Assembly (NCBI GenBank): GCA_018970725.1
Contig: JAGWVU010000016.1
Span: forward strand, 1 to 64,000
Source: Verrucomicrobiota bacterium
Lineage (GTDB): Bacteria > Verrucomicrobiota > Verrucomicrobiia > Verrucomicrobiales > DEV007
Length of the DNA: 64,000 nt
Reading direction: 5' to 3'
Part shown: positions 16,746 to 24,910 of the stretch, in pieces
Position numbering within the stretch: the stretch's first letter is position 1
How the letters are laid out: each line of letters starts with the position of its first letter
Made by a program: the position numbers and the translations under genes
Notes under the pieces: model-generated
Told to the model about the DNA's origin: nothing
What the model saw: only the letters and a program-made list of their open reading frames with translations
Database searches by the model: none

Positions 16746-18140
16746 ATGATGATGAACTCTCGCGCCCAAACTTCCCTCCGGCCCAGCCGCCGGGACCTCT
16801 TGCAACACGGGGCCGCCGGTTTCGGTTGGTTGGCCTTGTCCGCCCTCCTCGCGGAACAGACTTCCGCCGCCTCCTCTCCTTTGGCTCCCAAGGCCCCCCA
16901 TTTCCCCGCAAGGGCGAAGCGGGTGATTTTTCTCTTCATGCAGGGAGGACCGAGTCATGTGGATACGTTTGACTGGAAGCCGGGGCTCAAAGAGCGGTCC
17001 GGCAAGACATTCGGGGCGGCCGACGGCGGTTCCCGTCCCGGTGTTTTGCTGGCTCCCCAGTTCGAGTTCTCCCGGCACGGCAAAAGCGGGTTGCCCATCA
17101 GCTCTCTGTTTCCGGAACTGGCGAAGCACGCGGATGACCTTTGTCTCCTCAACGGCATGCACACCAGCAACGCCGCCCATCCCCAGGCCAGCATTGCGCT
17201 CCACACCGGAAGCGTGAATTTCGTCCGGCCGTCTCTCGGCTCATGGGTGGTTTACGGATTGGGCAGTGAAAGTTCGGATCTCCCGGGCTTCGTGACCATC
17301 AACCCGCCCCAGGGACAGGGCGGAGCGCAGAACTACGGTTCCTCCTTCCTGCCGGCTTCCTACCAAGGCACCCGGGTGGATTTGGATCAGGGGGGCATCC
17401 CGGACATCAGGAACCGCAACCTCTCGCCGTCCCGCCAACGGACGCAGATCGATTTGATCCAGGGGATGAATCGGCAACTCGTCTCGGATCATCCGGGCCA
17501 TCTCGAACTGGAGGGCGTGATTCAATCTTACGAAATGGCCTACCAAATGCAGTCGTCGATTCCCAAGGTCCTTGACTTGGCCGGGGAGAGCGCCGCCACC
17601 CGCGAACGCTACGGGATCGGTCAGGACGCCACCAACTCCTTCGGCACCCAATGTCTCGTGGCACGACGCCTCGCGGAGGCCGGAGTCCGTTTCATCCAGA
17701 TCAGCAAGTCCGGTTGGGATCAGCACAAGTCCCTGAAGTCCGCCCTCAAGGAAAATTGTGAGGCCACGGACCGGCCGATCGCCGCCCTCCTTCAGGACCT
17801 CAAGGAGCGGGACATGCTCAAGGATACCTTGGTGGTTTGGGGTGGGGAATTTGGTCGCAGCCCCCAGGATCAGGCAAACTCGGGCGATGGCCGTCGGCAC
17901 AACAACCGCGGTTACACCATGTGGATGGCCGGTGGCGGGGTCAAGGGCGGGCTGCGTCACGGGGCTACCGATGAGGTGGGGGATACCGCCGTGGAAGGCA
18001 AGGTCGGAACCCATGATCTCCACGCCACCCTCCTCCATTTGCTCGGGTTGGAGCACACCAAATTGACTTACCGGTATTCCGGCCGCGATTTCCGGCTTAC
18101 CGACGTCTACGGAGAGGTGGTTCGGGAGATCCTCGCCTGA
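16746..18140 (+). CDS. DUF1501 protein, Tat-exported
   Basis: A 464-aa protein of the DUF1501 family (alkaline-phosphatase/sulfatase-like fold). The leader holds SRRDLLQHGAAGFGWLALSA, a clear twin-arginine signal. The family start follows as RVIFLFMQGGPSHVDTFDWKP, then later WGGEFGRSPQ and a Tyr/His-rich tail GTHDLHATLLHLLGLEHTKL. It begins on the base after the stop of the DUF1549/DUF1553 gene, so the two are co-translated. This pairing recurs in Planctomycetes and Verrucomicrobiota genomes and suggests the products act together outside the cytoplasm; the reaction is unknown. Confidence 0.92.
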   Translation: MMMNSRAQTSLRPSRRDLLQHGAAGFGWLALSALLAEQTSAASSPLAPKAPHFPARAKRVIFLFMQGGPSHVDTFDWKPGLKERSGKTFGAADGGSRPGVLLAPQFEFSRHGKSGLPISSLFPELAKHADDLCLLNGMHTSNAAHPQASIALHTGSVNFVRPSLGSWVVYGLGSESSDLPGFVTINPPQGQGGAQNYGSSFLPASYQGTRVDLDQGGIPDIRNRNLSPSRQRTQIDLIQGMNRQLVSDHPGHLELEGVIQSYEMAYQMQSSIPKVLDLAGESAATRERYGIGQDATNSFGTQCLVARRLAEAGVRFIQISKSGWDQHKSLKSALKENCEATDRPIAALLQDLKERDMLKDTLVVWGGEFGRSPQDQANSGDGRRHNNRGYTMWMAGGGVKGGLRHGATDEVGDTAVEGKVGTHDLHATLLHLLGLEHTKLTYRYSGRDFRLTDVYGEVVREILA

Positions 18141-18178
18141 TCGGGCTGTTGGATCGGGCCCCGGCTTCCACAGCGCCA

Positions 18179-19069
18179 TCAGGCGCGGCGCACCGCGATC
18201 ATCCAGTTTGCCAGCAGGATCACGACGGCTCCGGCGATTTGCCATGGGCCGAAGTGTTCGCCGAAGAGGAGAATCCCGCCCACGGAGGTCAGCACCGGCC
18301 AGATCATCTGGATGGACGCTCCGGTGGCCACGGCGAGGCAACGATACCCCTCGTTCATGGCGAGCTGGCCATAGCTCGCGGCAATGGCCGCCACCGTGAG
18401 ATAGGCCAGGGAGGTGGGGGAAAGATCACGCAACTCCGGCAGGGTGAAGGGCAGGATGGGAAAGAAAATCCAGACGCACTGGGCGAGGTAAATGGTCCCG
18501 ATGGAGTGGACCGTGCTGAGTTTGCGGATCAGGACGACCGTGACTGCGGCGGTGATCGCACCGATCAGGGCCACGATTTCAGGAAGCCCGAACAGGCCGG
18601 TGCCCTTGGCCCCGGAAAGCATCGCGATTCCGGCGAAGGCGAGGAGCATCCAAAGCAACCGGACCAAGGTCAGATGTTCCCGGAGGATCCAAGCCGCGAT
18701 GAGGGCGGCAAAAACCGCATAGGTCATGGAAATGAGGGTGGCTTTGCCGGCTCCCAGAGGCGGGATGGTCCAATAGTAACAGGCCGTGCCGAGAAGGCCG
18801 GTAAGGCCTCTGGAGATGAGGCGGACCTCCGTGAACACGGGCCGGAACCGGGCCGGGCTTTTGCCCCGGAAAAAGAGCATGACGATGACGATCCCCGCCA
18901 AAGCGCGGAAGAACAGGGCCGATAAAGTGGAGACCTGTTCCGCGGAGCCGAGGTGCTTGAGGAGCAGGGTATTCACCGTGAACGCTGCCACGGAAAAAAG
19001 CATGACCGCCAGGCCCCGGCGCGCGAGAGAGGGATCGGCGCTTGGGACCGGAGAGGGGGGGAGACTCAT
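18179..19069 (-). CDS. EamA/DMT-superfamily transporter
   Basis: A 296-aa inner-membrane permease of the drug/metabolite transporter superfamily with about ten hydrophobic helices arranged as two EamA repeats. The second repeat starts near GLPEIVALIGAITAAVTVVLIRKL. The frame is open further upstream to 19219, but the first 50 residues of that form are not membrane-like and the ATG at 19069 (MSLPPSPVPSADPSLARRG) gives the usual short N-terminus. The last helix ends in RRA. The substrate is unknown; relatives export amino acids or other small metabolites. A terminator for the upstream minus-strand transcript lies about 75-110 bases before it, so it probably has its own promoter. Confidence 0.85.
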   Translation of the reverse strand: MSLPPSPVPSADPSLARRGLAVMLFSVAAFTVNTLLLKHLGSAEQVSTLSALFFRALAGIVIVMLFFRGKSPARFRPVFTEVRLISRGLTGLLGTACYYWTIPPLGAGKATLISMTYAVFAALIAAWILREHLTLVRLLWMLLAFAGIAMLSGAKGTGLFGLPEIVALIGAITAAVTVVLIRKLSTVHSIGTIYLAQCVWIFFPILPFTLPELRDLSPTSLAYLTVAAIAASYGQLAMNEGYRCLAVATGASIQMIWPVLTSVGGILLFGEHFGPWQIAGAVVILLANWMIAVRRA

Positions 19070-19141
19070 GGACAAGGGCACCAAGCCCAGCATCGGGCCG
19101 ACTGCAAGAGGATGGGAGTCCTTCAACAGACTCCGCGCATG

Positions 19142-19180
19142 AAAAAAGGAGCGGCCCGTGTCCACCCGGACACGGGCCGC
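19142..19180 (-). terminator. Rho-independent terminator A (minus strand)
   Basis: On the minus strand a perfect 13-bp stem (arms at 19168-19180 and 19151-19163) closes a 4-base loop and is followed by TCC and six T. It lies 40 bases after the stop of the small ORF at 19220-19438 and upstream of the EamA transporter. The sequence just 5' of the stem contains a 12-mer (19183-19194) that recurs at terminator B. Confidence 0.85.
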
Positions 19181-19219
19181 GAGCCACGCGCACAATTCAA
19201 CACACTTGAAGAAAGCCAA

Positions 19220-19438
19220 TCAAAGGGGACCGGAGCCGGCCGCTCGCGGATCGAGCAGCGGGGAATCGGTCTGGTTTGGAAAACGGAGGCGACTGACGCT
19301 GTTGCGCAGAAGCGGTTGGATTGTCTCGGTCAAACGATAGGTCCAAGTGGTTTGCGCTCCACTCACACTGACTTGGTGAGCGATTGAGTGCAGGCGTTGC
19401 GCCTTGGTTTGGAGACCGTGCAGGGGAAGATGGGCCAT
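19220..19438 (-). CDS. Small hypothetical protein (72 aa)
   Basis: A 72-residue product starting MAHLPLHGLQTKAQRLHS and ending ahead of terminator A by 40 bases. Codon use matches neighbouring real genes (mostly G/C third positions) and composition is ordinary, with a segment resembling WTYRLTETIQPLLRNSVSRL. I recognise no family, signal peptide or membrane helix. The frame is also open upstream to 19660, but that part reads through another terminator and is not protein-like, so the ATG at 19438 is preferred. Support comes from its own terminator and a hairpin in its presumed leader (19475-19493). An untranslated RNA in this transcript is the alternative. Confidence 0.4.
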   Translation of the reverse strand: MAHLPLHGLQTKAQRLHSIAHQVSVSGAQTTWTYRLTETIQPLLRNSVSRLRFPNQTDSPLLDPRAAGSGPL

Positions 19439-19474
19439 GGCCGGAAAGTCAGGATCAGGGTTTTTGGGTGAGGC

Positions 19475-19493
19475 GGTGAGGAAGATCCTCACC
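19475..19493 (-). promoter_or_regulatory. Perfect inverted repeat in presumed leader of small ORF
   Basis: Two 8-base arms (GGTGAGGA and TCCTCACC) flank a 3-base centre, 37-55 bases upstream of the ATG at 19438 as read on the minus strand. It could be a leader hairpin or a protein-binding operator. The rest of 19439-19743 holds terminator B and no other gene I can support. Confidence 0.4.
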
Positions 19494-19602
19494 CTCACTG
19501 ATAAAAGCGGAGACCTCCGGGTGTTTTGTGTATGGCAGAGGAAAAAAGATTGATGCCGCGCACCAGACCCGGCCGAAGCGCCCAAATGCGGGGGAGGGCC
19601 GG

Positions 19603-19642
19603 AAAAGAAATGAGCCGTGCCCCACCCGGAGCACGGCTCATT
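19603..19642 (-). terminator. Rho-independent terminator B (minus strand)
   Basis: On the minus strand a perfect 12-bp stem (arms 19631-19642 and 19609-19620) with a 10-base loop precedes a T-rich run broken by one C. It lies about 100 bases after the stop of the membrane-protein gene at 19744. The 12-mer GCCACGCGCACA at 19644-19655 is identical to the one beside terminator A, and the loops share CACCCGGA/ACCCGGA. Confidence 0.75.
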
Positions 19643-19743
19643 TGCCACGCGCACATTCACAACACTGAAGACCCGCCCTACGCCGCAGACCCTGCCGGAG
19701 CAGGATGGATTGGGTTCGGTCGAGCCAAAACGTTCATGCCCGG

Positions 19744-20223
19744 TTACTTGGATTCCACCGGGCCGAGAGCCGGTTCCCAGTAGGCGCGGTCGCCATGCTG
19801 GTAGTGCCGGTAAGCCTTGCCATCGATCACGCGGATTCCCTTGTAGGAAGCCCGCTCCATGACCTGTTGGTTTGAGGAGCGCACCAATCGGCCGTTGACC
19901 ACTTGATAAAGAGGACGGACTTCGCGATCGGTGGCCGGGCTTGATTCTTCCATGGCCAGAGGGGCGATGGAGGGGGGCCGGAGGGTCGACTCGAAGGCCA
20001 AGCCCATCGCCAGCACCAGAGCGGCGGCGGCGGCGGTCCAGCGCACGAAGGGGTGGAAGATGATCTTGGACGAGGCCTGCCGCTCTTCTTCGGCGAGGTG
20101 GAGGGCCATCTCCAGACGGTGGACTAGCGTCGCATCCATTTCCACGGGGCGGAGCCGGGCCAGTTTCAAGGCGAACTCATCGGGTTCCGGGCCGTCGTGC
20201 GGAGATATGTCGGAAGAATTCAT
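19744..20223 (-). CDS. Hypothetical single-pass membrane protein
   Basis: A 159-aa protein with a cytoplasmic N-terminus containing the helical segment ALKLARLRPVEMDATLVHRL, one transmembrane helix at about 62-78 (TAAAAALVLAMGLAFE), and a periplasmic C-terminal domain with PLYQVVNGRLVRSSNQQ and the aromatic end HYQHGDRAYWEPALGP. The topology resembles small anti-sigma-type or assembly-factor proteins, but no zinc motif or sigma gene is present, so no function is assigned. It is divergent from the secreted protein gene at 20346 and ends at terminator B. Confidence 0.7.
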   Translation of the reverse strand: MNSSDISPHDGPEPDEFALKLARLRPVEMDATLVHRLEMALHLAEEERQASSKIIFHPFVRWTAAAAALVLAMGLAFESTLRPPSIAPLAMEESSPATDREVRPLYQVVNGRLVRSSNQQVMERASYKGIRVIDGKAYRHYQHGDRAYWEPALGPVESK

Positions 20224-20345
20224 CGTAAAAGTTCCCGGAGGAAGCGGAGTCGCGGGTCGTCTTTGTCTTTTTCATGTCGTTTTTTTTCCGATTTTTCTCA
20301 TTCATATCGTTTGAACACTCCCGGATGCGGCGCTACTAAAGCAGC

Positions 20346-20852
20346 ATGAAATCCCGTTTTGCCGCCGTCGGTGCCCTTTTTGTCCTTGCCTCCCCGGCCT
20401 TCGCTGAGGACCTCAAGATCGGAGAGTTTGTCTTTGATGCCAAAGAGCCTTGGGTTTCCCAACAACCGGCCAACGCGATGCGGGCCGCGGAGCTCAAATT
20501 CGATGCCGCCGGTGACGTGGATCCGGTGGCGATCTTCTTCACGTTCGGTCCCGGGCAGGGGGGCGACGCCCAAAGCAATATCGATCGTTGGAAGGGAATG
20601 TTTCAAGGTGGGGCTCCCGCGGAAGAGCGGATCGAGCTGGCCAAGGGGACCATCATGGTGGTTTTGACCGGCACCTACCTCGACGGCCCTCCGTTCGGTG
20701 GCGCCAAGACGCCCCGCGAAGGTTACCGGATGCTGGCGGCGTTTCTCCCGAGCGCCCAGGGGGCTGTTTACGTCCGCCTCACCGGCCCCCAGGCGGCGGT
20801 CGATGAAGCCCGCACGGCTTTCGATGCCCTCATCAAGAGCGCACTCGAGTAA
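20346..20852 (+). CDS. Secreted hypothetical protein
   Basis: A 168-aa protein with a clean signal peptide (MKSRFAAVGALFVLASPAFA, cleavage after residue 20). The mature part contains FTFGPGQGGDAQSNIDRWKGMF followed by GTYLDGPPFGGAKTPREGYRMLAAF, then an amphipathic terminal helix. This looks like a small periplasmic alpha/beta domain of a type often seen in Planctomycetes and Verrucomicrobiota. No catalytic residues or metal motif are evident. It converges on the SOUL heme protein gene with an 8-base gap. Confidence 0.75.
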   Translation: MKSRFAAVGALFVLASPAFAEDLKIGEFVFDAKEPWVSQQPANAMRAAELKFDAAGDVDPVAIFFTFGPGQGGDAQSNIDRWKGMFQGGAPAEERIELAKGTIMVVLTGTYLDGPPFGGAKTPREGYRMLAAFLPSAQGAVYVRLTGPQAAVDEARTAFDALIKSALE

Positions 20853-20859
20853 ATCTGGG

Positions 20860-21435
20860 TCAGCGAACGCGAATCAACACCTCGTTGCGCCGGAGGGCGG
20901 GCAGGGTGAACGGCGGGTCGTAGTAAGCGAACAGGGGACCTCCGGTGAGCCCAACCCCGTTCGCCTCAGCCCATTCCCTAAGAGTCTTCGCGGCGGTTGC
21001 TTCGGCTGGGTCGGATCGCGCTCCGGTGAAGCGGAATACGGCGAATTTTCCCCCGGAGAATTCCGTGAGGGAGACGGTAGTTCCGGAAGGGGCCGGCGCC
21101 CCGGTTCGTGCAGTGGCCGCGGGGAGCACGAAACTCATCTCCTGCTCCGTCATGAAGACCGGCGTGGTCATCGCGATTTTCGCGGACGTCTCGTTCTGGC
21201 CCGAGATGTAGCCGAAGAGGGAGCCGAAGCTCGTGTTCGCGCCGTTGTCCCGGGCAAGCGGCATTTTGGCGGTCGCGAGCTTGAGGGCAGGATATTGCCG
21301 GATCTCGACCCGGCCATCGCTTGAAAGGACTTCGTAAGGGGCGGTTTCGTATCGGTCCCGATGCGGACCGCACCAAGACCAGGCGGCGGTCGCAAAAATG
21401 ATGAGAGCCACGAGGAGGGTGAAACGTAAGGTCAT
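20860..21435 (-). CDS. SOUL-family heme-binding protein
   Basis: A 191-aa protein of the SOUL/HBP family. A hydrophobic N-terminus (residues 1-20) would export or anchor it. The family pattern is clear: YEVLSSDGRVEIRQYPALKLA near the start, FGSLFGYISGQNETSAKIAMTTPVFM in the middle (the IAMTTPV motif is diagnostic), and AYYDPPFTLPALRRNEVLI at the end. Family members bind heme or other tetrapyrroles. It lies back to back with a CxxCH protein gene starting at 21445 or 21526, so the two may share a control region and both handle heme. Confidence 0.9.
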   Translation of the reverse strand: MTLRFTLLVALIIFATAAWSWCGPHRDRYETAPYEVLSSDGRVEIRQYPALKLATAKMPLARDNGANTSFGSLFGYISGQNETSAKIAMTTPVFMTEQEMSFVLPAATARTGAPAPSGTTVSLTEFSGGKFAVFRFTGARSDPAEATAAKTLREWAEANGVGLTGGPLFAYYDPPFTLPALRRNEVLIRVR

Positions 21436-21444
21436 GATGGAGCA

Positions 21445-22761
21445 ATGCGTGTGAAGGCGATGAAATACGCCGCTTGGATGAAACTTGGTTGCGGTCCGCT
21501 CCTGCTTTCAGGAAAATGCGGGGGCATGAACGGAATCGTCTCCGGCGCATGGTCGGTCTGGCTCGCCGCCGGCTTAGTCTCATTCGGCGCCACCCCGGAC
21601 GCCGCGGTCGATTTCGAGGGACCGGAGCACGCCTACTTCGAATCCGTGCCGCGCGATCCCTTCTCGAAATTCATTCCGGACATCGAACAGAACCGGCTCG
21701 GGCTCGACCTGTCCGGTGAGTCCGCCTATCTCCGCGGGTTGCTCAAGATCTTGAACGTGCCCGAGTCTTCCCAGACGCTCGTCTATTCCGCCACCAGCCT
21801 GCAGCTGGCGAACATCTCGATTCGCAAGCCGCGCGCGATCTATTTCAACGAGGATGTCTACGTCGGTCACGTCCGGGGAGGAAGAATCGAGGTCATTTCG
21901 ATCGACCCCAACCTCGGGGCCGTCTTTTTCATCTTCGATATCCCGGGCCGGGCCGGCCAATCGGTCGTGGTGGAGCGGTCCGGACGCTGCATGAACTGCC
22001 ATGCAAATCTCTCCACCGGCAAGGTTCCAGGCGTGGTCATCAAATCGGTCATGCCGGGGCCGAACAACGGTTCCCTGGATGCATTCCGGCGGGATCAGTT
22101 GGGGCATCAGGTGCCCTTGGCGGAGCGGTTTGGCGGATGGCACGTGACCGGGGCGGACGCCTTCACCGGGCACCGGGGCAATCTTTTGGGCCGATACGTC
22201 CGAGGCACCATCGAAACCAGTCCGGCCAAGGTCGGCCAGTTCGCGGATCTGTCGGACTATCTGCGGGCCACGAGCGACATCCTCCCGTTGCTGGTGATGG
22301 AGCATCAGGCGGGATTTAGTAATCGGCTCACCGAGTTGGTTTACCGGTGGCGCGAGGCGCGGGGGCAGTCGGCGGGGCAGGCTTTGGAGCGGCACGTCGA
22401 GAGTTTCGTGCGCTACGCCCTCTTCGCGGAGGAGACCGGACTCCCGCCCGGCGGGGTGCAGGGGGACGCGGATTTCCGGCGAGACTTCGTGCAGGCCGGG
22501 CGCAAAGATCCCGGCGGACGGTCGCTCCGCGATTTTGATCTGAGGACGCGGCTCTTCAAATACCGCTGCAGCTACATGATCGACAGCGGGCACTTCCGCG
22601 GAATTCCCCAAGGTCTCAAGGACCTGATTTTCGCCCGGATGCGGCGGGCTCTGGATGTGGCGGTGCCCGATCCGCTGTTTGCCTACCTCCCGGCGGGGGA
22701 AAAGCAGGCCATTGTGGAAATCCTCCGCGGCACGATGTTTGCCAGGGCGTCCGGCGGTTGA
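21445..22761 (+). CDS. Secreted protein with a single cytochrome-type heme motif (CMNCH)
   Basis: A 438-aa product, or 411 aa if the ATG at 21526 (MNGIVSGAWSVWLAAGLVSF, a good signal peptide) is used; the latter is likelier because the longer form leaves only 9 bases to the divergent SOUL gene. One covalent heme-binding motif CMNCH lies in SGRCMNCHANLSTGKVPG at about residue 190 of the long form. The N-terminal part has YFESVPRDPFSKFI and the C-terminal half is helical and charged. I recall this layout from uncharacterised Planctomycetes and Verrucomicrobiota proteins. Probably a periplasmic electron carrier or heme-containing enzyme; the reaction is unknown. Confidence 0.75.
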   Translation: MRVKAMKYAAWMKLGCGPLLLSGKCGGMNGIVSGAWSVWLAAGLVSFGATPDAAVDFEGPEHAYFESVPRDPFSKFIPDIEQNRLGLDLSGESAYLRGLLKILNVPESSQTLVYSATSLQLANISIRKPRAIYFNEDVYVGHVRGGRIEVISIDPNLGAVFFIFDIPGRAGQSVVVERSGRCMNCHANLSTGKVPGVVIKSVMPGPNNGSLDAFRRDQLGHQVPLAERFGGWHVTGADAFTGHRGNLLGRYVRGTIETSPAKVGQFADLSDYLRATSDILPLLVMEHQAGFSNRLTELVYRWREARGQSAGQALERHVESFVRYALFAEETGLPPGGVQGDADFRRDFVQAGRKDPGGRSLRDFDLRTRLFKYRCSYMIDSGHFRGIPQGLKDLIFARMRRALDVAVPDPLFAYLPAGEKQAIVEILRGTMFARASGG

Positions 22762-22956
22762 CCCCGTCAAATCCGTTTTTCCCGCTTGCCACCGGGCGTG
22801 ACGGCTCTTAGCTTGATTCCCCCGCGTTCGGTCCGGGCCGGTTGGTGCCCCGCTTGGCTCAGACGGATCGGCGCGGTTCAATCATCCTCACAAGACAGCG
22901 CGGGGCGGCGTCGGCAGGCTGAACGAACCCAACAACCCAACTCCAACCAACATACC

Positions 22957-24699
22957 ATGGCAGCGATTGCCTCTTCAAACCCGGAGCTTTCCAAGCTCAT
23001 CTCCCAAAATTTCCGGACCTTCCGGGAAAACTCCATCGTCAACGGACGCATTCTGGAGATCAAACAGCAGGTCGTGCTGGTCGATATCGGCTACAAATCG
23101 GAGGGCGCGATCCCGATTTCCGAGTTCGAGGATGAGGAATTCAATGTGGGCGACGAGATCGAAGTGCTGCTTGAGCGTTTGGAGAACGATGAAGGGATGG
23201 TCGTCCTTTCCAAGGAGAAGGCGGCGCACAAGCAGAACTGGGACAAGATCGTCAAGGTTTACGAAGATGGCGGTCTGGTGCGAGGGAAGGTCAAGGGGGT
23301 TGTCAAGGGCGGTCTCACCGTTAACGTCGGGGTGGAAGCCTTCCTGCCCGGGTCGCAAATCGACATCATTCCGCCGAAGGATCTCAACGAATACGTCGGC
23401 AACGTTTACGAGTTCAAGATCGTCAAGGTCAACGACGACCGGAAGAACATCGTTCTCTCCCGCCGCGAGGTGATCGAGGCTGAGCGGGCGGAACAGCGCT
23501 CCCAGTTCCTCGACACGGTCCGCATCGGAGATCATGTGGAGGGCGTGGTGAAGAACCTGACCGATTTCGGCGCGTTCGTCGATCTGGCGGGCATGGACGG
23601 GTTGCTGCACATCACCGACATGAGTTGGGGCCGCATCAATCACCCGAGCGAGATGCTGACGATCGGGCAGACCATCGCGGTGCAGATCCTCGACGTCGAC
23701 AAGCAGAAAGAGCGTGTCTCCCTCGGGCTCAAGCAGTTGCAGAACAATCCCTGGGAGAACATCGAGGCTCGGTTCCCGGCGGGGCATCGGGTCCGTGGAA
23801 AAATCACCAAGCTGGTTCCCTACGGTGCATTCGTGGAGATCGAGCCCGGTGTGGAAGGTTTGATTCACGTCTCGGAGTTGTCCTGGACCAAGCGCATCAC
23901 CCGTCCGAGCGACGTGTTGGATCTCGATCAGGTGATCGATGCCGTGGTGCTCAGTGTGAACACCGAAGAGCAGAAGATCAGCCTCGGCGTCCGACAGCTC
24001 GAGTCCAACCCATGGGACATCATCGACGAGAAGTATCCCCGTGGCAGCCAGATCAAGGGCAAGATCCGCAACCTCACGGCTTACGGTGCCTTCGTGGAAC
24101 TCGAGGACGGCATCGACGGCATGATCCACGTTTCCGACATGAGTTGGACGCGGAAGATCAATCATCCGAGCGAAGTCCTCAAGAAAGGGGACGAGGTGGA
24201 GGCCCAGGTCATCGAGATCGACAAGGCGAACCAGCGCATTTCCCTCGGGCTCAAGCAGCTTGAGACGGATCCGTGGGACAACATTGACACCCGCTTCAAG
24301 GTGGGGGATCTGGTCAAGGGGACGGTGGCGAAGATCGCCAGCTTCGGCGCGTTCGTCGAGCTTCAGGATGACATCGATGGCCTCGTGCACATCAGCCAGC
24401 TGAGCGAGGAGCATGTGGCCAAGGTGAAAGATATCATCAAGGTGGGGGACGAAGTCACGGCCCGGGTCATCAAGGTCGACAAACAGGAGCGCCGGATTGG
24501 TCTCTCCATCAAGGCGGTGGAATACAACGAGGATCAGCTGATGAAGGAGAGCCAAGCCTTCGATCAGTTGCGTCCGACCACCGACATGGTGGGGCTGGAG
24601 CACGCATTCAGTCTGGCCAGCGAGGAATGGTCTCCGAGCGCCGGTGCGATGAGTGCCTTGGATCAGCTCAAGTTCGACGAAGACGCCAAGGGCGAGTGA
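22957..24699 (+). CDS. rpsA: 30S ribosomal protein S1
   Basis: A 580-aa protein with six S1 RNA-binding repeats: the first two diverged (ribosome-binding part), the last four close to consensus, each with GAFVxL and a VSxLSW/VSDMSW-type motif (for example YGAFVELEDGIDGMIHVSDM). It unfolds and recruits mRNA to the 30S subunit, which matters here because many genes lack a Shine-Dalgarno sequence. The frame is open from 22786, but the N-terminus before MAAIASSNPELSKLI is not S1-like, so ATG 22957 is chosen. The upstream 195 bases hold no other gene; no autoregulatory element was recognised. Confidence 0.95.
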   Translation: MAAIASSNPELSKLISQNFRTFRENSIVNGRILEIKQQVVLVDIGYKSEGAIPISEFEDEEFNVGDEIEVLLERLENDEGMVVLSKEKAAHKQNWDKIVKVYEDGGLVRGKVKGVVKGGLTVNVGVEAFLPGSQIDIIPPKDLNEYVGNVYEFKIVKVNDDRKNIVLSRREVIEAERAEQRSQFLDTVRIGDHVEGVVKNLTDFGAFVDLAGMDGLLHITDMSWGRINHPSEMLTIGQTIAVQILDVDKQKERVSLGLKQLQNNPWENIEARFPAGHRVRGKITKLVPYGAFVEIEPGVEGLIHVSELSWTKRITRPSDVLDLDQVIDAVVLSVNTEEQKISLGVRQLESNPWDIIDEKYPRGSQIKGKIRNLTAYGAFVELEDGIDGMIHVSDMSWTRKINHPSEVLKKGDEVEAQVIEIDKANQRISLGLKQLETDPWDNIDTRFKVGDLVKGTVAKIASFGAFVELQDDIDGLVHISQLSEEHVAKVKDIIKVGDEVTARVIKVDKQERRIGLSIKAVEYNEDQLMKESQAFDQLRPTTDMVGLEHAFSLASEEWSPSAGAMSALDQLKFDEDAKGE

Positions 24700-24733
24700 A
24701 GTTTGCCGGGCGTGCCCCGGGCCAGTTCGTGAT

Positions 24734-24784
24734 CCGCCGGTTTCCAGGGCCCTCCGGGGTCAAGGGACCGGCGGTTTGCTTTCC
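24734..24784 (+). terminator. Possible terminator after rpsA
   Basis: An 8-bp stem (CCGCCGGT at 24734-24741 with ACCGGCGG at 24767-24774) with internal G/C-rich pairing is followed by a T-rich but interrupted run. The position 35 bases after rpsA fits, but the T-tract is weak. Confidence 0.35.
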
Positions 24785-24910
24785 GGGCGCATCTCTGGAG
24801 CGATTTCACAAGAGACGGAATCCGGGATTGAAATTGAGCGGATTGCGATGACGTTATGTCCCTATTTTGGAATCATTCCAGTTCCATTTGAACCTCAACC
24901 CAACAAACGC

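Noticed and set aside
14289-17204. Very long minus-strand open frame (971 codons) opposite the DUF1549/DUF1553 and DUF1501 genes
   Set aside because: Its product is Arg/Gly/His/Pro-rich with no domain and mirrors the codon structure of the clearly real plus-strand genes, a usual effect of GC-rich coding DNA.
19220-19660. 146-residue form of the small minus-strand ORF
   Set aside because: The upstream half runs through terminator B and has non-protein composition; the shorter 72-residue form from 19438 was kept.
22975-24603. 542-codon minus-strand frame opposite rpsA
   Set aside because: Shadow of the repeated S1 domains; its internal repeats follow those of S1.
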